From Streptomyces finlayi (GTDB taxonomy: Bacteria; Actinomycetota; Actinomycetes; Streptomycetales; Streptomycetaceae): a stretch of 64,000 nucleotides of DNA. Under the pieces are notes generated by a model. It was not told where the DNA came from. It saw only the letters and a program-made list of their open reading frames with translations, and did no database searches. The DNA lies in contig NZ_CP045702.1 of the NCBI RefSeq assembly GCF_014216315.1, positions 5,208,001 through 5,272,000 on the forward strand, given 5' to 3'. This document shows positions 9,013 to 17,628 of this stretch, piece after piece; position 1 is the stretch's first letter; the number at the start of each line of letters is the position of its first letter. The translations under genes were made by a program, and so were the position numbers.

Positions 9013-9535
9013 TCCGGCCTGCCTCCCGGCAGACGGTCACTGGCCGGCGGATGGGGAGGGGGCGGGGGAGGGTAGAGCGATGTCACAAGCGAGGTCCTTG
9101 GTGAAGTCCCGGCAGCGCGTGCGTCGTTGAGGAAAGGGCGCGACGGCCGGGGCGGTGGGTAGATCGGGGCCCGGGTGCATGGGTGCGAGTTGCCGCTCGC
9201 ACGGGCACGGGGCGTCGGGTCAGGCGTGCCAGGACATGGGAATCCTCCGTGAAGGCAGGGACGGGGCTGTGCCATCGACGGTGTTCGTCGGGCAGTTCCA
9301 AAACAGTAAGGGCGGATCCCCGGTTGCCGAAATCGCCTCTGTTCGAGGCTCTGTCTCGGGGTTTTCGGCGTCGATAGCGCTCAACCGGGGATCGTGCCCT
9401 ACAGTTTTGGCTCCTCCCCTCGCCTTCCCGCTGCGCGGACCGCGGAGCCTTCTTATCCGCATTCGGTCCAACGGGTCTCATCCAGGCGAGCCGGAGCGTC
9501 TATCCCCCCCACCCGAACCGAATTGGGGTATCTCT
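9013..9535. promoter_or_regulatory. divergent intergenic region with a long imperfect hairpin
   Basis: No gene is supported in these 523 bases, which separate the minus-strand transfer block from the plus-strand run. The stretch 9318-9390 can fold: CCCCGGTTG at 9318-9326 pairs with CAACCGGGG at 9382-9390, and GCCGAAA at 9326-9332 pairs with TTTCGGC at 9363-9369. The left arm is also a variant copy of the palindrome found at 10375 and 14359. The position suggests that it contains the divergent promoters and their operator or a structured leader, but no promoter hexamers are certain. Confidence 0.5.
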
Positions 9536-10291
9536 TTGCCTTTTTCCCTGCACCAGGGCGACGCACTCGGCGTCCTCGCCGAGCTGCCGGACAACTGCGT
9601 CGACTCCGTGATCACCGACCCGCCGTACAACAGCGGCGGGCGGACGGCGAAGGAGAGGACCTCCCGGTCCGCGAAGCAGAAGTACACCTCCGCCGACGCC
9701 GGGCACGAGCTGCCGGACTTCACAGGCGAGAACATGGACCAGAGGAGCTACGGCTTCTGGCTGACCCAGATCATGACCGAGGCGCACCGGCTCACCAAGG
9801 TCGGCGGCACGGCGCTGCTGTTCACCGACTGGCGGCAGCTGCCCATCACCACGGATGCCATCCAGGCCGCCGGATGGCTCTGGCGCGGTGTGCTCGCCTG
9901 GCACAAGCCGCAGGCCAGGCCGCAGAAGGGACGCTTCACCCAGAATTGCGAATTCATCATCTGGGCGAGCAACGGACCGATCGATGCGGCCCGCAACCCG
10001 GTCTACCTACCCGGCCTCTACAGTGCCTCGCAGCCCAGCGGCAAGGCGCGCCAGCACATCACACAGAAGCCCGTCTCCGTCATGCGTGAGCTGGTGCAAA
10101 TCGCTCCGCCGGGAGGCACGGTGCTCGACTTCACCTGCGGATCCGGCTCGACCGGCGTCGCGGCCCTGCTGGAGGGCCGCGATTTCATCGGTGTCGAGAA
10201 GAGCAAGACCTATGCCGAGATCGCTGCCGACCGGCTCACCGAGGCGCAGCAAAAGACCCTTACCCAGGACGACTTGACCCTGGTGGTCTGA
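9536..10291 (+). CDS. site-specific DNA methyltransferase (N4/N6, beta-type order)
   Basis: This 251-residue enzyme transfers a methyl group from SAM to an adenine N6 or cytosine N4. The catalytic motif DPPYNSGG lies near residue 22. The SAM-binding motif LDFTCGSGST is near the C-terminus, at about 200-210, which is the beta-class arrangement of motifs. The TTG at 9536 is chosen because it lies just before the conserved FSLHQGDALGVLAELPDN start and after a GGGG-rich site; longer in-frame versions run into non-coding sequence. No restriction enzyme is adjacent. It is therefore an orphan methylase, perhaps protecting the element from host restriction. Confidence 0.85.
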   Translation: MPFSLHQGDALGVLAELPDNCVDSVITDPPYNSGGRTAKERTSRSAKQKYTSADAGHELPDFTGENMDQRSYGFWLTQIMTEAHRLTKVGGTALLFTDWRQLPITTDAIQAAGWLWRGVLAWHKPQARPQKGRFTQNCEFIIWASNGPIDAARNPVYLPGLYSASQPSGKARQHITQKPVSVMRELVQIAPPGGTVLDFTCGSGSTGVAALLEGRDFIGVEKSKTYAEIAADRLTEAQQKTLTQDDLTLVV

Positions 10292-10374
10292 GGCGTCTTC
10301 TGCTCGGGCGGCGCGGCTCGGAGCGCGCTGTGCCTGTGCCCGCTCGTGCCGCGCGCAGAGTTATAGCAGCCAAG

Positions 10375-10393
10375 TCCCGGTTACCGAAACCGG
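10375..10393. promoter_or_regulatory. palindromic operator-like element, copy 2
   Basis: The sequence CCCGGTT-ACCGA-AACCGGG is a perfect 7+7 inverted repeat, followed by GGATTCTCCGG. Nearly the same element, with the same flanks on its right side, recurs at 14359 and in variant form at 9318. It lies about 67 bases before the DUF4913 start. It could be an operator for an element-encoded regulator or a conserved promoter part. It is not a normal terminator because no T-run follows. Confidence 0.6.
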
Positions 10394-10459
10394 GGATTCT
10401 CCGGATGGTAGGAGCCGTAATTCACGCCCTATGGCTGCGGCTCAAGGAGGCCCTTTTTC

Positions 10460-11133
<674 letters not shown>

Positions 11134-11137
<4 letters not shown>

Positions 11138-11619
11138 CGGGCCGCGAGGACCGGCCAGCCTTCGGCCTCTCCTTCGACCCCCGCGCCCTGACCGACCTGC
11201 TCCAAGCCCCCAGCGACATCCGGGACCTGGCCCTCGCCCAGCTCCAGGACGTGGTCGACGCACGCCTCTTCGGCACCAAGCTCACTCGCGATCTCGTCGG
11301 ATGCCGCAAGGTCTACGTCGATCACCGCAACGCCTGGCGCATCGTCTACGCCCAGCGGCCGGCGCCCGCGAATTCCACGCACACCACCGAGATCCACGTC
11401 GTGGCCGTACGTCCGCGCGAGGCCCACGACGTGTACGACACCGCCCGTGCCCGCCTGGGCATCAGGCGGCGCCCGCTCGGAGAGCGCCCCCATGCCGCTC
11501 GCACCCGCTCACCGCAGCTGACCACGCGGCAGTCCGTACCCAAGCCCGGTCCACCGCCCTATGCGGTGTCCGGCCTTCCCCGACCCGCTTCCCCACCCCT
11601 GAAGGGCCCTGTTCGTTGA
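11134..11619 (+). CDS. RelE/ParE-like protein, possible toxin
   Basis: This 161-residue protein has a core (about 20-110) that looks like a RelE/ParE fold: FGTKLTRDLVGCRKVYVDHRN, WRIVYAQRP and IHVVAVRPREAHDVYDTARARLG, that is, the usual beta strands with a basic active surface and a final helix. A Pro/Arg-rich tail follows. It overlaps both neighbours by ATGA/TTGA. No separate antitoxin is obvious, although the proteins on either side are helical and acidic in part and could fill that role. The fold assignment is by eye and moderate; a toxic activity is not shown. Confidence 0.55.
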
Positions 11620-12320
11620 CGCAGTTCCCCACCCTGATCGACCAGATCGCCGCCGCCGTACTGGCGCCGGCCGAGGTCACCGAGAACCCGCAGCACCGCG
11701 CCATCCTCAACGTGTTCGTCGAGATCCAGGAACTCGACCGGCAGCTCGCCGAGCTGGCCGCCGCCGACCTGCCCGGGGTCAGCGCCGGCGAGCAGCTGGA
11801 CACGCTGACCGACCTGCTCGTCGAGCGCATGGCAGCGGGGGCCGAGCTGAGCGCACTGCTGTCCACCTCCTGCTGCTGCGCCGCCGCGTTCGAGCCCGAC
11901 CCGCCGGGCGAGTACGACCCGGCGGCGGACGACGAGCCCGACTTCGACCCGGACTTCGAGGGCTTCGAGGACTTCGAGGACCTGGAGGGCATGGACGAAT
12001 TCGACGACCTCCACGAGGAGGCGGTCGAGGACTTCCTGTCCTGTCCCAGTCGCCCGCAGACCATCGTCCACGCCTGCCTCGATGTCTTCGACGCCCACGG
12101 CTCCCCGGAGTACGTCAGCTCCGCGGAGCTGGTCGAGCGCCTGCGTGAACTGCCCGGTCACGCCGATGCGCGCTGGCGCTACTCCGACCTCAACGCTCTG
12201 CGGCTGTCCCTGATCCTGCGGCGCTCCCACGGAGTCCAGTCCCACAGGCCGCGGGCGGCCGACGGCAGCCGCTACCGGGCGTTCTGGCGCGCGGACCTGC
12301 TGGGCGCCCTCGCGGACTGA
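11616..12320 (+). CDS. uncharacterised acidic protein with helical N-terminus
   Basis: This 234-residue protein starts at a TTG that overlaps the previous stop (TTGA). Residues 1-85 are helical and end in a curious STSCCCAAAF cluster of three cysteines. Residues 90-130 are extremely acidic, with repeats of FEDFEDLEGMDEFDDL type. The C-terminal part (about 140-234) looks like a winged-helix domain: VHACLDVFDAHGSPEYVSSAEL, then a strand pair ending in YRAFWRADLL. The helical N-terminus shares a pattern with the later small proteins of this run. The function is unknown. Confidence 0.7.
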   Translation: MTQFPTLIDQIAAAVLAPAEVTENPQHRAILNVFVEIQELDRQLAELAAADLPGVSAGEQLDTLTDLLVERMAAGAELSALLSTSCCCAAAFEPDPPGEYDPAADDEPDFDPDFEGFEDFEDLEGMDEFDDLHEEAVEDFLSCPSRPQTIVHACLDVFDAHGSPEYVSSAELVERLRELPGHADARWRYSDLNALRLSLILRRSHGVQSHRPRAADGSRYRAFWRADLLGALAD

Positions 12321-12358
12321 CCCTGCTGACGCACCCCGCCCTTGCGCAGACCCGCCTG

Positions 12359-12820
12359 GTGACGGCGGCGGACGGGGACCTGGTCGCCGCCTTCCACGAG
12401 CAGTGCTCCGAGGCGAACCTGCTGCGCCGCTGGGGCCGGACTCGCCTTCTGCCCCGTGACCTGACACGGCTGCTCGACCAGGCCAGATGCTGGATCGGGC
12501 TCGGCGCCGACGGGCGGCCACTGGCCCTCGTCTGCGTCGGGCCCGTCAGCCGGGAGCCAGGCGTCGCCGACCTCGGACTGCAAGTCGCCGACGACCGGCA
12601 CCGTCAGGGCATCGGCACGGCCCTTGCCTGGCAGGCATCGGCCGTCGCCCGCGCGCGCGGAGCGCACACCCTCGCCGCGTTCACGCAGGCGTCCAACACA
12701 GCGATGCTCCGCCTCATGGACAGGCTGGGCCCGACCCGGCACACCCGCGACGGCGCGTACGTCGAGGTCCGTGTCGCTCTGGACGCGTCTGCTCCGGATC
12801 CAGAAATCCCTCCGCCATGA
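12359..12820 (+). CDS. GNAT-family N-acetyltransferase
   Basis: This protein of about 153 residues transfers an acetyl group from acetyl-CoA to an unknown amine. The acetyl-CoA pyrophosphate loop is DDRHRQGIGTALAWQ (R/QxxGxG/A type), followed by ARGAHTLAAFTQASNTAMLRLMDRLG, typical of motif B. The GTG at 12359 is the first standard start, but the usual first strand of the fold would begin a few codons earlier. In-frame CTG codons at 12323 and 12326 are therefore real alternatives, and two other genes of this region appear to use CTG. The stop overlaps the next ATG. Confidence 0.8.
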   Translation: MTAADGDLVAAFHEQCSEANLLRRWGRTRLLPRDLTRLLDQARCWIGLGADGRPLALVCVGPVSREPGVADLGLQVADDRHRQGIGTALAWQASAVARARGAHTLAAFTQASNTAMLRLMDRLGPTRHTRDGAYVEVRVALDASAPDPEIPPP

Positions 12821-13494
12821 CCTCATCCCCTCCCGACCGGCTCACCCGGACCGCCCTCGATCACCGGATCGAGACCGCGGTGGGCCGGAGCGTCGAGGAG
12901 CTGCGGCAGCACCGCGACGACGGTCTCCTCGACGCACCGCACGCCGCCTTGGCAGATGCTCACCGCGACCTCGTGGCGGCCGAGCGGGACGTCGGCTTCT
13001 ACCGCGTCCGGCTCGCCCGTCTCGCCTCCAGCGATCTGCCCGTGGACCAGGCACTGTTCACCCGGATCGACCGCACCCTCGACCAGCTGGCCCAGGCCGC
13101 CCGCCTACGAGAGGCGAAGCAGACCACTGCCGCCGCCGCTCTGGAGCCGATCGAGGCCGGCGCTCCCCGGCAGGTGCCCCGACAGATCCCGACCAAGGAC
13201 GTCGCGGCCCTGCTGGCCATCGCCCAGGGCGCCAAGCTCCACGAACACCTCGTCACCCACCGGCTGGCCGTGGCGACGCCCACGCGCACCCGTATTTCCT
13301 ACGCCCAGCTGCAGCGCCTGGAGGCGAACGGCCTCGTGGAGCGCGACAGCTCGCACCCGATGCAGGCCGGACAGCCCGTCACCCTCACAGACGCCGGCCG
13401 AGCCGCCCTGACCGCTCCCCGCCGCGCCGGCCCACCCAGTGCCGCGCCCTCTCCGCCACCGGCCCTTCCAGCCGTTTCCCGTCCCCGCCGCTGA
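12817..13494 (+). CDS. helical protein with C-terminal winged helix
   Basis: This is a 225-residue protein. Residues 10-100 have the helical pattern shared by several proteins in this run (HRIETAVGRSVEELRQHRDD, then AERDVGFYRVRLARLASSDLPVD). Residues 125-200 look like a MarR/HxlR-type winged helix (ALLAIAQGAKLHEHL, then SYAQLQRLEANGLVERD and VTLTDAGRAAL). It could be a DNA-binding adaptor. The ATG overlaps the acetyltransferase stop, so the two are co-translated. The winged helix is fairly clear; any target is unknown. Confidence 0.75.
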   Translation: MTSSPPDRLTRTALDHRIETAVGRSVEELRQHRDDGLLDAPHAALADAHRDLVAAERDVGFYRVRLARLASSDLPVDQALFTRIDRTLDQLAQAARLREAKQTTAAAALEPIEAGAPRQVPRQIPTKDVAALLAIAQGAKLHEHLVTHRLAVATPTRTRISYAQLQRLEANGLVERDSSHPMQAGQPVTLTDAGRAALTAPRRAGPPSAAPSPPPALPAVSRPRR

Positions 13495-13550
13495 ACGGCG
13501 CTGTGCACGCCACGCGCACGGCGCCCAGGCGTCATCGAACGAAAGCCACG

Positions 13551-14270
13551 ATGCCCAGCTACGAACCCGACTTCCGTCTCGACGGATACGAAGCCGTCAA
13601 CAACAACGTCGCCGAACAGTTCTGGGGGAGCATCGGCATCGAGCAGGACGATATGACCGTGCTCGCCGAGCACCACAGCGCGGACGGAGAGCACAGCTTC
13701 TTCGTCATGCACAACCGGGCCGTCACCTGGGGGATCCCCGGGGAACCCCAGATCGCCGCCCTGCACCTCAAGCGCGACCCGGCGACCCGCACCTTCCGTT
13801 TCGCCAGCGAGATGCTGCCGCTGCCGTCCATGGCGCAGTCCTGGCTCGTCGCCCGCGGCTGCCCCGAGGAGGAGATCCTCCTGCCCGACGGTATGGGCAC
13901 CGCCCCCGCGAACGACGCCACCCGCGTTCTGGAGAAGCGTCTGCGCAGTGACGGCGACCACTTCGCGCTGCTCACCAGCTACACGTACGACAGCGAGCCG
14001 ATCGAGACCACCGTGCTGCTGCGGGCCCTCGACGAGAAGGCGGCGCTGCCCTTCCGCGTGCTGCTCGAAGAGGTCGACAGCGACGCATGGACACACACGC
14101 TGCGCGAAGGCGGCTTCCAGACGTTCGAGGCCGCCACCCAGTGGTGGGAAGCGCACTGGAGGGGCGACAAGCCGCCGCTGCCCGCAGCCTCACCTGCGGC
14201 CCGGCACACCACTGTTGCGGCTACCGGCGTGCCGGCCCGCCCCGCACCGCCGCCCGGACCGAGCCGCTGA
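13551..14270 (+). CDS. uncharacterised conserved protein
   Basis: This 239-residue soluble protein starts at an ATG and opens with MPSYEPDFRLDGYEAVNNN. It contains many aromatic and acidic residues and a mixed alpha/beta composition, such as HSFFVMHNRAVTWGIPGEPQ and QTFEAATQWWEAHW. The last 35 residues are a Pro/Ala-rich tail of the type seen on neighbouring proteins. There is no signal peptide or membrane segment. I do not recognise the family. It closes the first sub-block before the palindrome at 14359. Confidence 0.65.
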   Translation: MPSYEPDFRLDGYEAVNNNVAEQFWGSIGIEQDDMTVLAEHHSADGEHSFFVMHNRAVTWGIPGEPQIAALHLKRDPATRTFRFASEMLPLPSMAQSWLVARGCPEEEILLPDGMGTAPANDATRVLEKRLRSDGDHFALLTSYTYDSEPIETTVLLRALDEKAALPFRVLLEEVDSDAWTHTLREGGFQTFEAATQWWEAHWRGDKPPLPAASPAARHTTVAATGVPARPAPPPGPSR

Positions 14271-14358
14271 ACTCCCCTCAGCGCACACGCCTTTCTGTCT
14301 TCGAAACCGACGGAATGCCGCACGGTGCGTGTGAGGCGGCGCGGAACATAGCACGCAA

Positions 14359-14377
14359 TCCCCGGTTACCGAAACCG
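14359..14377. promoter_or_regulatory. palindromic operator-like element, copy 3
   Basis: This is the same inverted repeat as at 10375 (CCCGGTT-ACCGA-AACCGGG, framed here by one more C and G), followed by GGATTCTGCGG. It lies about 90 bases before the secreted SH3 gene. The conserved right flank (GGATTCTnCGG) in two copies shows that the conserved unit is longer than the palindrome. Confidence 0.6.
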
Positions 14378-14468
14378 GGGATTCTGCGGACTCTTGTTAT
14401 CAGCCCGTACGGCATCCGCCTGGGGCTATTTCCGCATTCCCTCTCCATCGTCAGTTAGGACAAACTCC

Positions 14469-14816
14469 CTGCGCATTACTCGCGTTGCCGCTGCCGCAGC
14501 GGTCTGTGCGGCACTCGCGCTGCCCGCCGTCACCGCTACGGCCGCCAACGCCGCAGCTCCGGGCGCTGTCGCTGCCTCCACCTCGTGCCACAAGGCAGAC
14601 CCGTACAAGGTGCACGGGACCAGCGCGGTCACCATCCGCTCGAAGGCGTCGTCGAAGTCGACCGCCGTCGGAGTCCTCTACCGGACCCACAAGTTCACCG
14701 TCCACAAGAAGACCAAGACCGGCTCGTGGGTCTACATCACGGACAAGAAGACCGGCGTAACGGGCTGGGTGTCCGGAACGTACGTCTACCGGACCGTCTA
14801 CATGTGCCTGGACTAA
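14469..14816 (+). CDS. secreted bacterial SH3-domain protein
   Basis: This protein of about 115 residues has a signal peptide (LRITRVAAAAAVCAALALPA, with cleavage near TAANAA) and one SH3_3-type domain (VTIRSKASSKSTAVGVLYR...WVYITDKKTGVTGWVSGTYV), which usually binds peptidoglycan. Two cysteines, CHK near the start and MCLD at the end, may form a disulfide. No ATG, GTG or TTG is suitably placed before the signal peptide. A CTG at 14469 follows AGGA at 14457-14460 with 8-base spacing and is the best start, although an upstream TTG at 14394 is in frame. It is likely an extracytoplasmic accessory product of the element. Confidence 0.75.
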   Translation: MRITRVAAAAAVCAALALPAVTATAANAAAPGAVAASTSCHKADPYKVHGTSAVTIRSKASSKSTAVGVLYRTHKFTVHKKTKTGSWVYITDKKTGVTGWVSGTYVYRTVYMCLD

Positions 14817-14876
14817 CCAGCCGCGCCTCAATTTCCCATTCCTGCACCGGATCCTCGAAATGAAGGGAGCCACGCT

Positions 14877-15335
14877 GTGCCCGACACCAGCGAAGACGTG
14901 ATGAGCGTCCTCACCGAGCGCATCGAAGACCGATTCCAGATGCCGATCGCCGACCTGCGCCGGGCGGTTGAGGCGGCACCGCAGGCCAACCCCGAGGCCA
15001 CCACCCTCGTGCACTGGCACGGCCTGCTCACCGAAACGCAGCAGGCACTCGACACCGCGGAAGACGCGCTCGTCGAGGCGCTGGGCACCCAGCCGGCCGA
15101 CGTACTGGACGATCCCGTCATGGAGCTGGCCCACCAGGTCAACTCCGCTGTCGCCTCCCGCGACGGCCGCGCCATGGTCGTGAACTACCTCCTCGACCCC
15201 AACGCACCCGGCAAGCGAGGCCCCGGCGCGTGGCGCGGTGCGTCCCCCGCAGCCCGCCGTGCTCCGGCCCTGCCCACCTCCCCGCCCACGCTGCCCAGCG
15301 CGCGGAACACGACAGCGCGAGGGGCAGCGCGGTGA
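14877..15335 (+). CDS. small helical protein, paralog-like set
   Basis: This 152-residue protein begins at a GTG behind GAAGGGAG. It is almost entirely helical up to residue 105 (VLTERIEDRFQMPIADLRRA, then TETQQALDTAEDALVEALG), followed by a basic Pro/Arg tail. The same spacing pattern (R-I-E, then a Leu-rich helix, then a second helix with A-E-x-x, then a third) occurs in the proteins at 12817, 15332 and 15773, which suggests duplication. The stop overlaps the next GTG. The function is unknown. Confidence 0.65.
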   Translation: MPDTSEDVMSVLTERIEDRFQMPIADLRRAVEAAPQANPEATTLVHWHGLLTETQQALDTAEDALVEALGTQPADVLDDPVMELAHQVNSAVASRDGRAMVVNYLLDPNAPGKRGPGAWRGASPAARRAPALPTSPPTLPSARNTTARGAAR

Positions 15336-15760
15336 GCGTCATCGACAAATCGACCAGCCGCGATGCGGCACTGCAGGAAGCGTTCAGCGCCGAAGTGGAC
15401 GCGCTGTACGCGCAGTCAGCCTGCGGTGAGGCGAATGCCGCACTCCAGTGCGCACTGGAACTGCGGAGCTTCCTCGCCGTCGCCGAGGAGCACCTGGAGC
15501 GGGTGCACAACATCGCCGAGGCCGACTGCCAGATGGGCGAGCTGTCCAGCGATGACTTGCACCGTCACGACCAGTGGATTGAGGCCGCTGAGGCCAATTG
15601 CGACCTCTACGGATCCGCCCTCGACGAGCTGCTCCTCACCATGCCGCCGCCGAGCCACCCGAACGTTCCGCGCGCCGGGCCGCGACCCAAGGTCACCGCC
15701 ACAGCGCCGCCCGCCCCGCCCGGACCCCGAGCCGGGGCGGTGCAGGCCCGACGCCCCTGA
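15332..15760 (+). CDS. small helical protein, paralog-like set
   Basis: This 142-residue protein is translationally coupled to the preceding gene by a GTGA overlap. A three-helix core spans residues 10-100 (EVDALYAQSACGEANAALQC, LRSFLAVAEEHLERVHNIAE, SDDLHRHDQWIEAAEANCDL) and is followed by a Pro/Arg/Ala tail. It aligns by eye with the protein at 15773 over the whole core. It has no recognised domain and no membrane segment. Confidence 0.65.
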   Translation: MSVIDKSTSRDAALQEAFSAEVDALYAQSACGEANAALQCALELRSFLAVAEEHLERVHNIAEADCQMGELSSDDLHRHDQWIEAAEANCDLYGSALDELLLTMPPPSHPNVPRAGPRPKVTATAPPAPPGPRAGAVQARRP

Positions 15761-15772
15761 AAGCCACACCGA

Positions 15773-16192
15773 TTGCCCCAGCCAGACGACTCCGCCCACG
15801 CCGTTTCTCAGATCATCGCCCAGCGCATCGAGGCGCTGTACGGACAGCCGCTCGCTGAACTCGAAGCCCTCGCCGACTCCCCCGAGAGCACCCTGCTCGC
15901 CGCCCTGACCGGCAACCACAGCGCCCTGGCCTTCGCCGAACGCAACATCGCCTTCCAGCTGGAACGCCTGCGCAAACTCACCTCCCCCGACAGGGAGATC
16001 GGCCAGTTCGACGCCGGCCACATCCTCGACTGCGCCCGCCGCATCGCGGAGGCCGTCGCCACCCGCGACGCCTACGCCAAGAGCACCGGCGCCGTCCTGG
16101 GCGGCCTGCGCCGCGCCACGGCCCCGGACACCCAACCCCCGGCTCCGCCCGTGCCCGCAGCCCCGACGGCCGCCGCCTCCCGCACCCGCTGA
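15773..16192 (+). CDS. small helical protein, paralog-like set
   Basis: This 139-residue protein starts at a TTG. The core (IIAQRIEALYGQPLAELEAL, FAERNIAFQLERLRKLTSPD, LDCARRIAEAVATRDAYAKS) has the same three-helix layout as the two proteins before it, plus the usual Pro/Ala tail. It lies 13 bases after the preceding stop. It may be a subunit of an oligomer built from several of these paralogs, but that is speculation. Confidence 0.65.
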   Translation: MPQPDDSAHAVSQIIAQRIEALYGQPLAELEALADSPESTLLAALTGNHSALAFAERNIAFQLERLRKLTSPDREIGQFDAGHILDCARRIAEAVATRDAYAKSTGAVLGGLRRATAPDTQPPAPPVPAAPTAAASRTR

Positions 16193-16222
16193 TCCACTCG
16201 TACCGCTTGAGGAGCCCCTTCC

Positions 16223-17116
16223 TTGGCCACCACCGCGCCGCCCCCCTCCGCATCGCACGACCTCTCCGGCGTCACCAAGACCCTGGATCTCCTCGCCCCG
16301 CGCTGGAGCGTGTGGGTGCTGATGACCCTCTCCTCGCAGACACTGCGCTACGCCGAGATCAAGCCCCGGCTCCCGTGGCTCGCGGACGGCCAGCTCCACC
16401 CCCGGCTGCGCCACCTCACCAGCGCCGGCGTGGTCGAGCGCACGGAGTACGCCCCACGCCACGTCACCTACGGCCTCACCAGCCGCGGCGCTGCTCTGAT
16501 GCCGGTCCTCGCCACGATCGCGTCCTGGGGCGACACGTATCTGGAGAAGGACACGGTCGCCAACAAGACCACCGGCGAGATAGAGCCCGAGCGGATCCCG
16601 CCGGCCCAGAACATCGACGACGCGCTCGCCCTGATCGCGCCGCGGCACGCCACCCCGATCCTGTGGTCCCTGCAGGCCCGGGGCAGCGCGACCGCCAAGA
16701 CCCTGGCCACCGAAGCCATGCCCGGCTACGGGCTGACCGCCGTCTACAAGCCGCTGGAGCGACTTGCCGCCGACGGCCTCATCACGGCCAGCGGCTCCGG
16801 CGACTACCAGCTGTCCGCCAGCGGCCGGGCACTTTCCCCCGTCTTCCAGGCGATCTCCGCCTGGGCCGCCGCCCCGCCCGCCGAGACCGATGCCCGCCGA
16901 CCTCGGGGGCAGGGCCCGGCCCCGTCGCAGAACCGTTCCGGCCCCTGGGCGACCACCCCGTCGCGGCGTACGACACCCGCAGCTCCCGCAGTACGGTCCG
17001 CCGGCCCCGCCCTGACCACCACGGCCTCGGACAGCCCGGCGTGGAAAACGGGCGACCTCTTCTCCCACCAGATACCCGCCCGTCCGGTCTCCCCGACAGG
17101 AGGCCCGCGCCGATGA
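16223..17116 (+). CDS. tandem HxlR-type winged-helix regulator
   Basis: This 297-residue regulator begins at a TTG behind TGAGGAG. It holds two HxlR-like winged-helix domains in one chain. The first is at about 15-110 (LDLLAPRWSVWVLMTLSSQTL, then HPRLRHLTSAGVVERTEY). The second is at about 135-215 (LIAPRHATPILWSLQARGSA, then YKPLERLAADGLITASG). HxlR proteins normally dimerise; here the two domains may mimic a dimer. A Pro-rich tail follows. It overlaps the next regulator and lies directly before an MFS exporter, so it may control the downstream exporter and ligase genes. Confidence 0.8.
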   Translation: MATTAPPPSASHDLSGVTKTLDLLAPRWSVWVLMTLSSQTLRYAEIKPRLPWLADGQLHPRLRHLTSAGVVERTEYAPRHVTYGLTSRGAALMPVLATIASWGDTYLEKDTVANKTTGEIEPERIPPAQNIDDALALIAPRHATPILWSLQARGSATAKTLATEAMPGYGLTAVYKPLERLAADGLITASGSGDYQLSASGRALSPVFQAISAWAAAPPAETDARRPRGQGPAPSQNRSGPWATTPSRRTTPAAPAVRSAGPALTTTASDSPAWKTGDLFSHQIPARPVSPTGGPRR

Positions 17117-17628
17117 CCCGCGCCCTGCCCGACAGCCTCCTGAGCGAACGCCGCGCCATTCGGACCCTCACCCTGCCTGGCCTGATACGCCTGATCACCG
17201 AGATCGACGACAACGGGCCCATCAGCCACCGGCGCGGCAGCCTGCAAGGTGCCTTCGGCGACCTCACTCCCGGGCAACTGCGCCACGCCATCGACACCGC
17301 CCGCGCCCTCCACCTGGTCCACTCCGACGAAACGACCCCCGACCGCTACCGGCTCACCGAGAGCGGCGAGGCCCTCGCCGAGGTCTACGACACCGCGGCC
17401 CGCTGGGCCCGCGCCCGCCAATTCCCTGCCGTCACCGTCGACTTCGTCACCCGGGTTCAGCACACCCTCCAGCTGCACAGCCGCGACCCGCACCCGAGCG
17501 GGCCGTCGCCGGAGCCATCGGCACCTCGCAATGCCCTGACCGACTGGCTGCAGTCCAACCCCCGCGCCCTGGATCACGCCGACGCCCGCTCCTCTCAGGA
17601 GCCGGCGGAAGGCGGGCGCGCTGCGTGA
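17113..17628 (+). CDS. winged-helix regulator-like protein
   Basis: This 171-residue protein is coupled to the HxlR-type gene (ATGA overlap) and to the MFS gene (GTGA overlap). Residues 20-95 form a winged-helix-like unit: LIRLITEIDDNGPISHRRGS, LTPGQLRHAIDTARALHLVH, then YRLTESGEALAEVYD, which is the HxlR/PadR wing signature. The remainder is helical with a polar tail. It is likely a transcription factor for the same transport unit; the target is unknown. Confidence 0.7.
   Translation: MTRALPDSLLSERRAIRTLTLPGLIRLITEIDDNGPISHRRGSLQGAFGDLTPGQLRHAIDTARALHLVHSDETTPDRYRLTESGEALAEVYDTAARWARARQFPAVTVDFVTRVQHTLQLHSRDPHPSGPSPEPSAPRNALTDWLQSNPRALDHADARSSQEPAEGGRAA

Noticed and set aside
15416..17068. 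550-residue minus-strand open frame
   Set aside because: Very Gly-rich, no motif, and opposite to three coupled plus-strand genes including the HxlR-type regulator.
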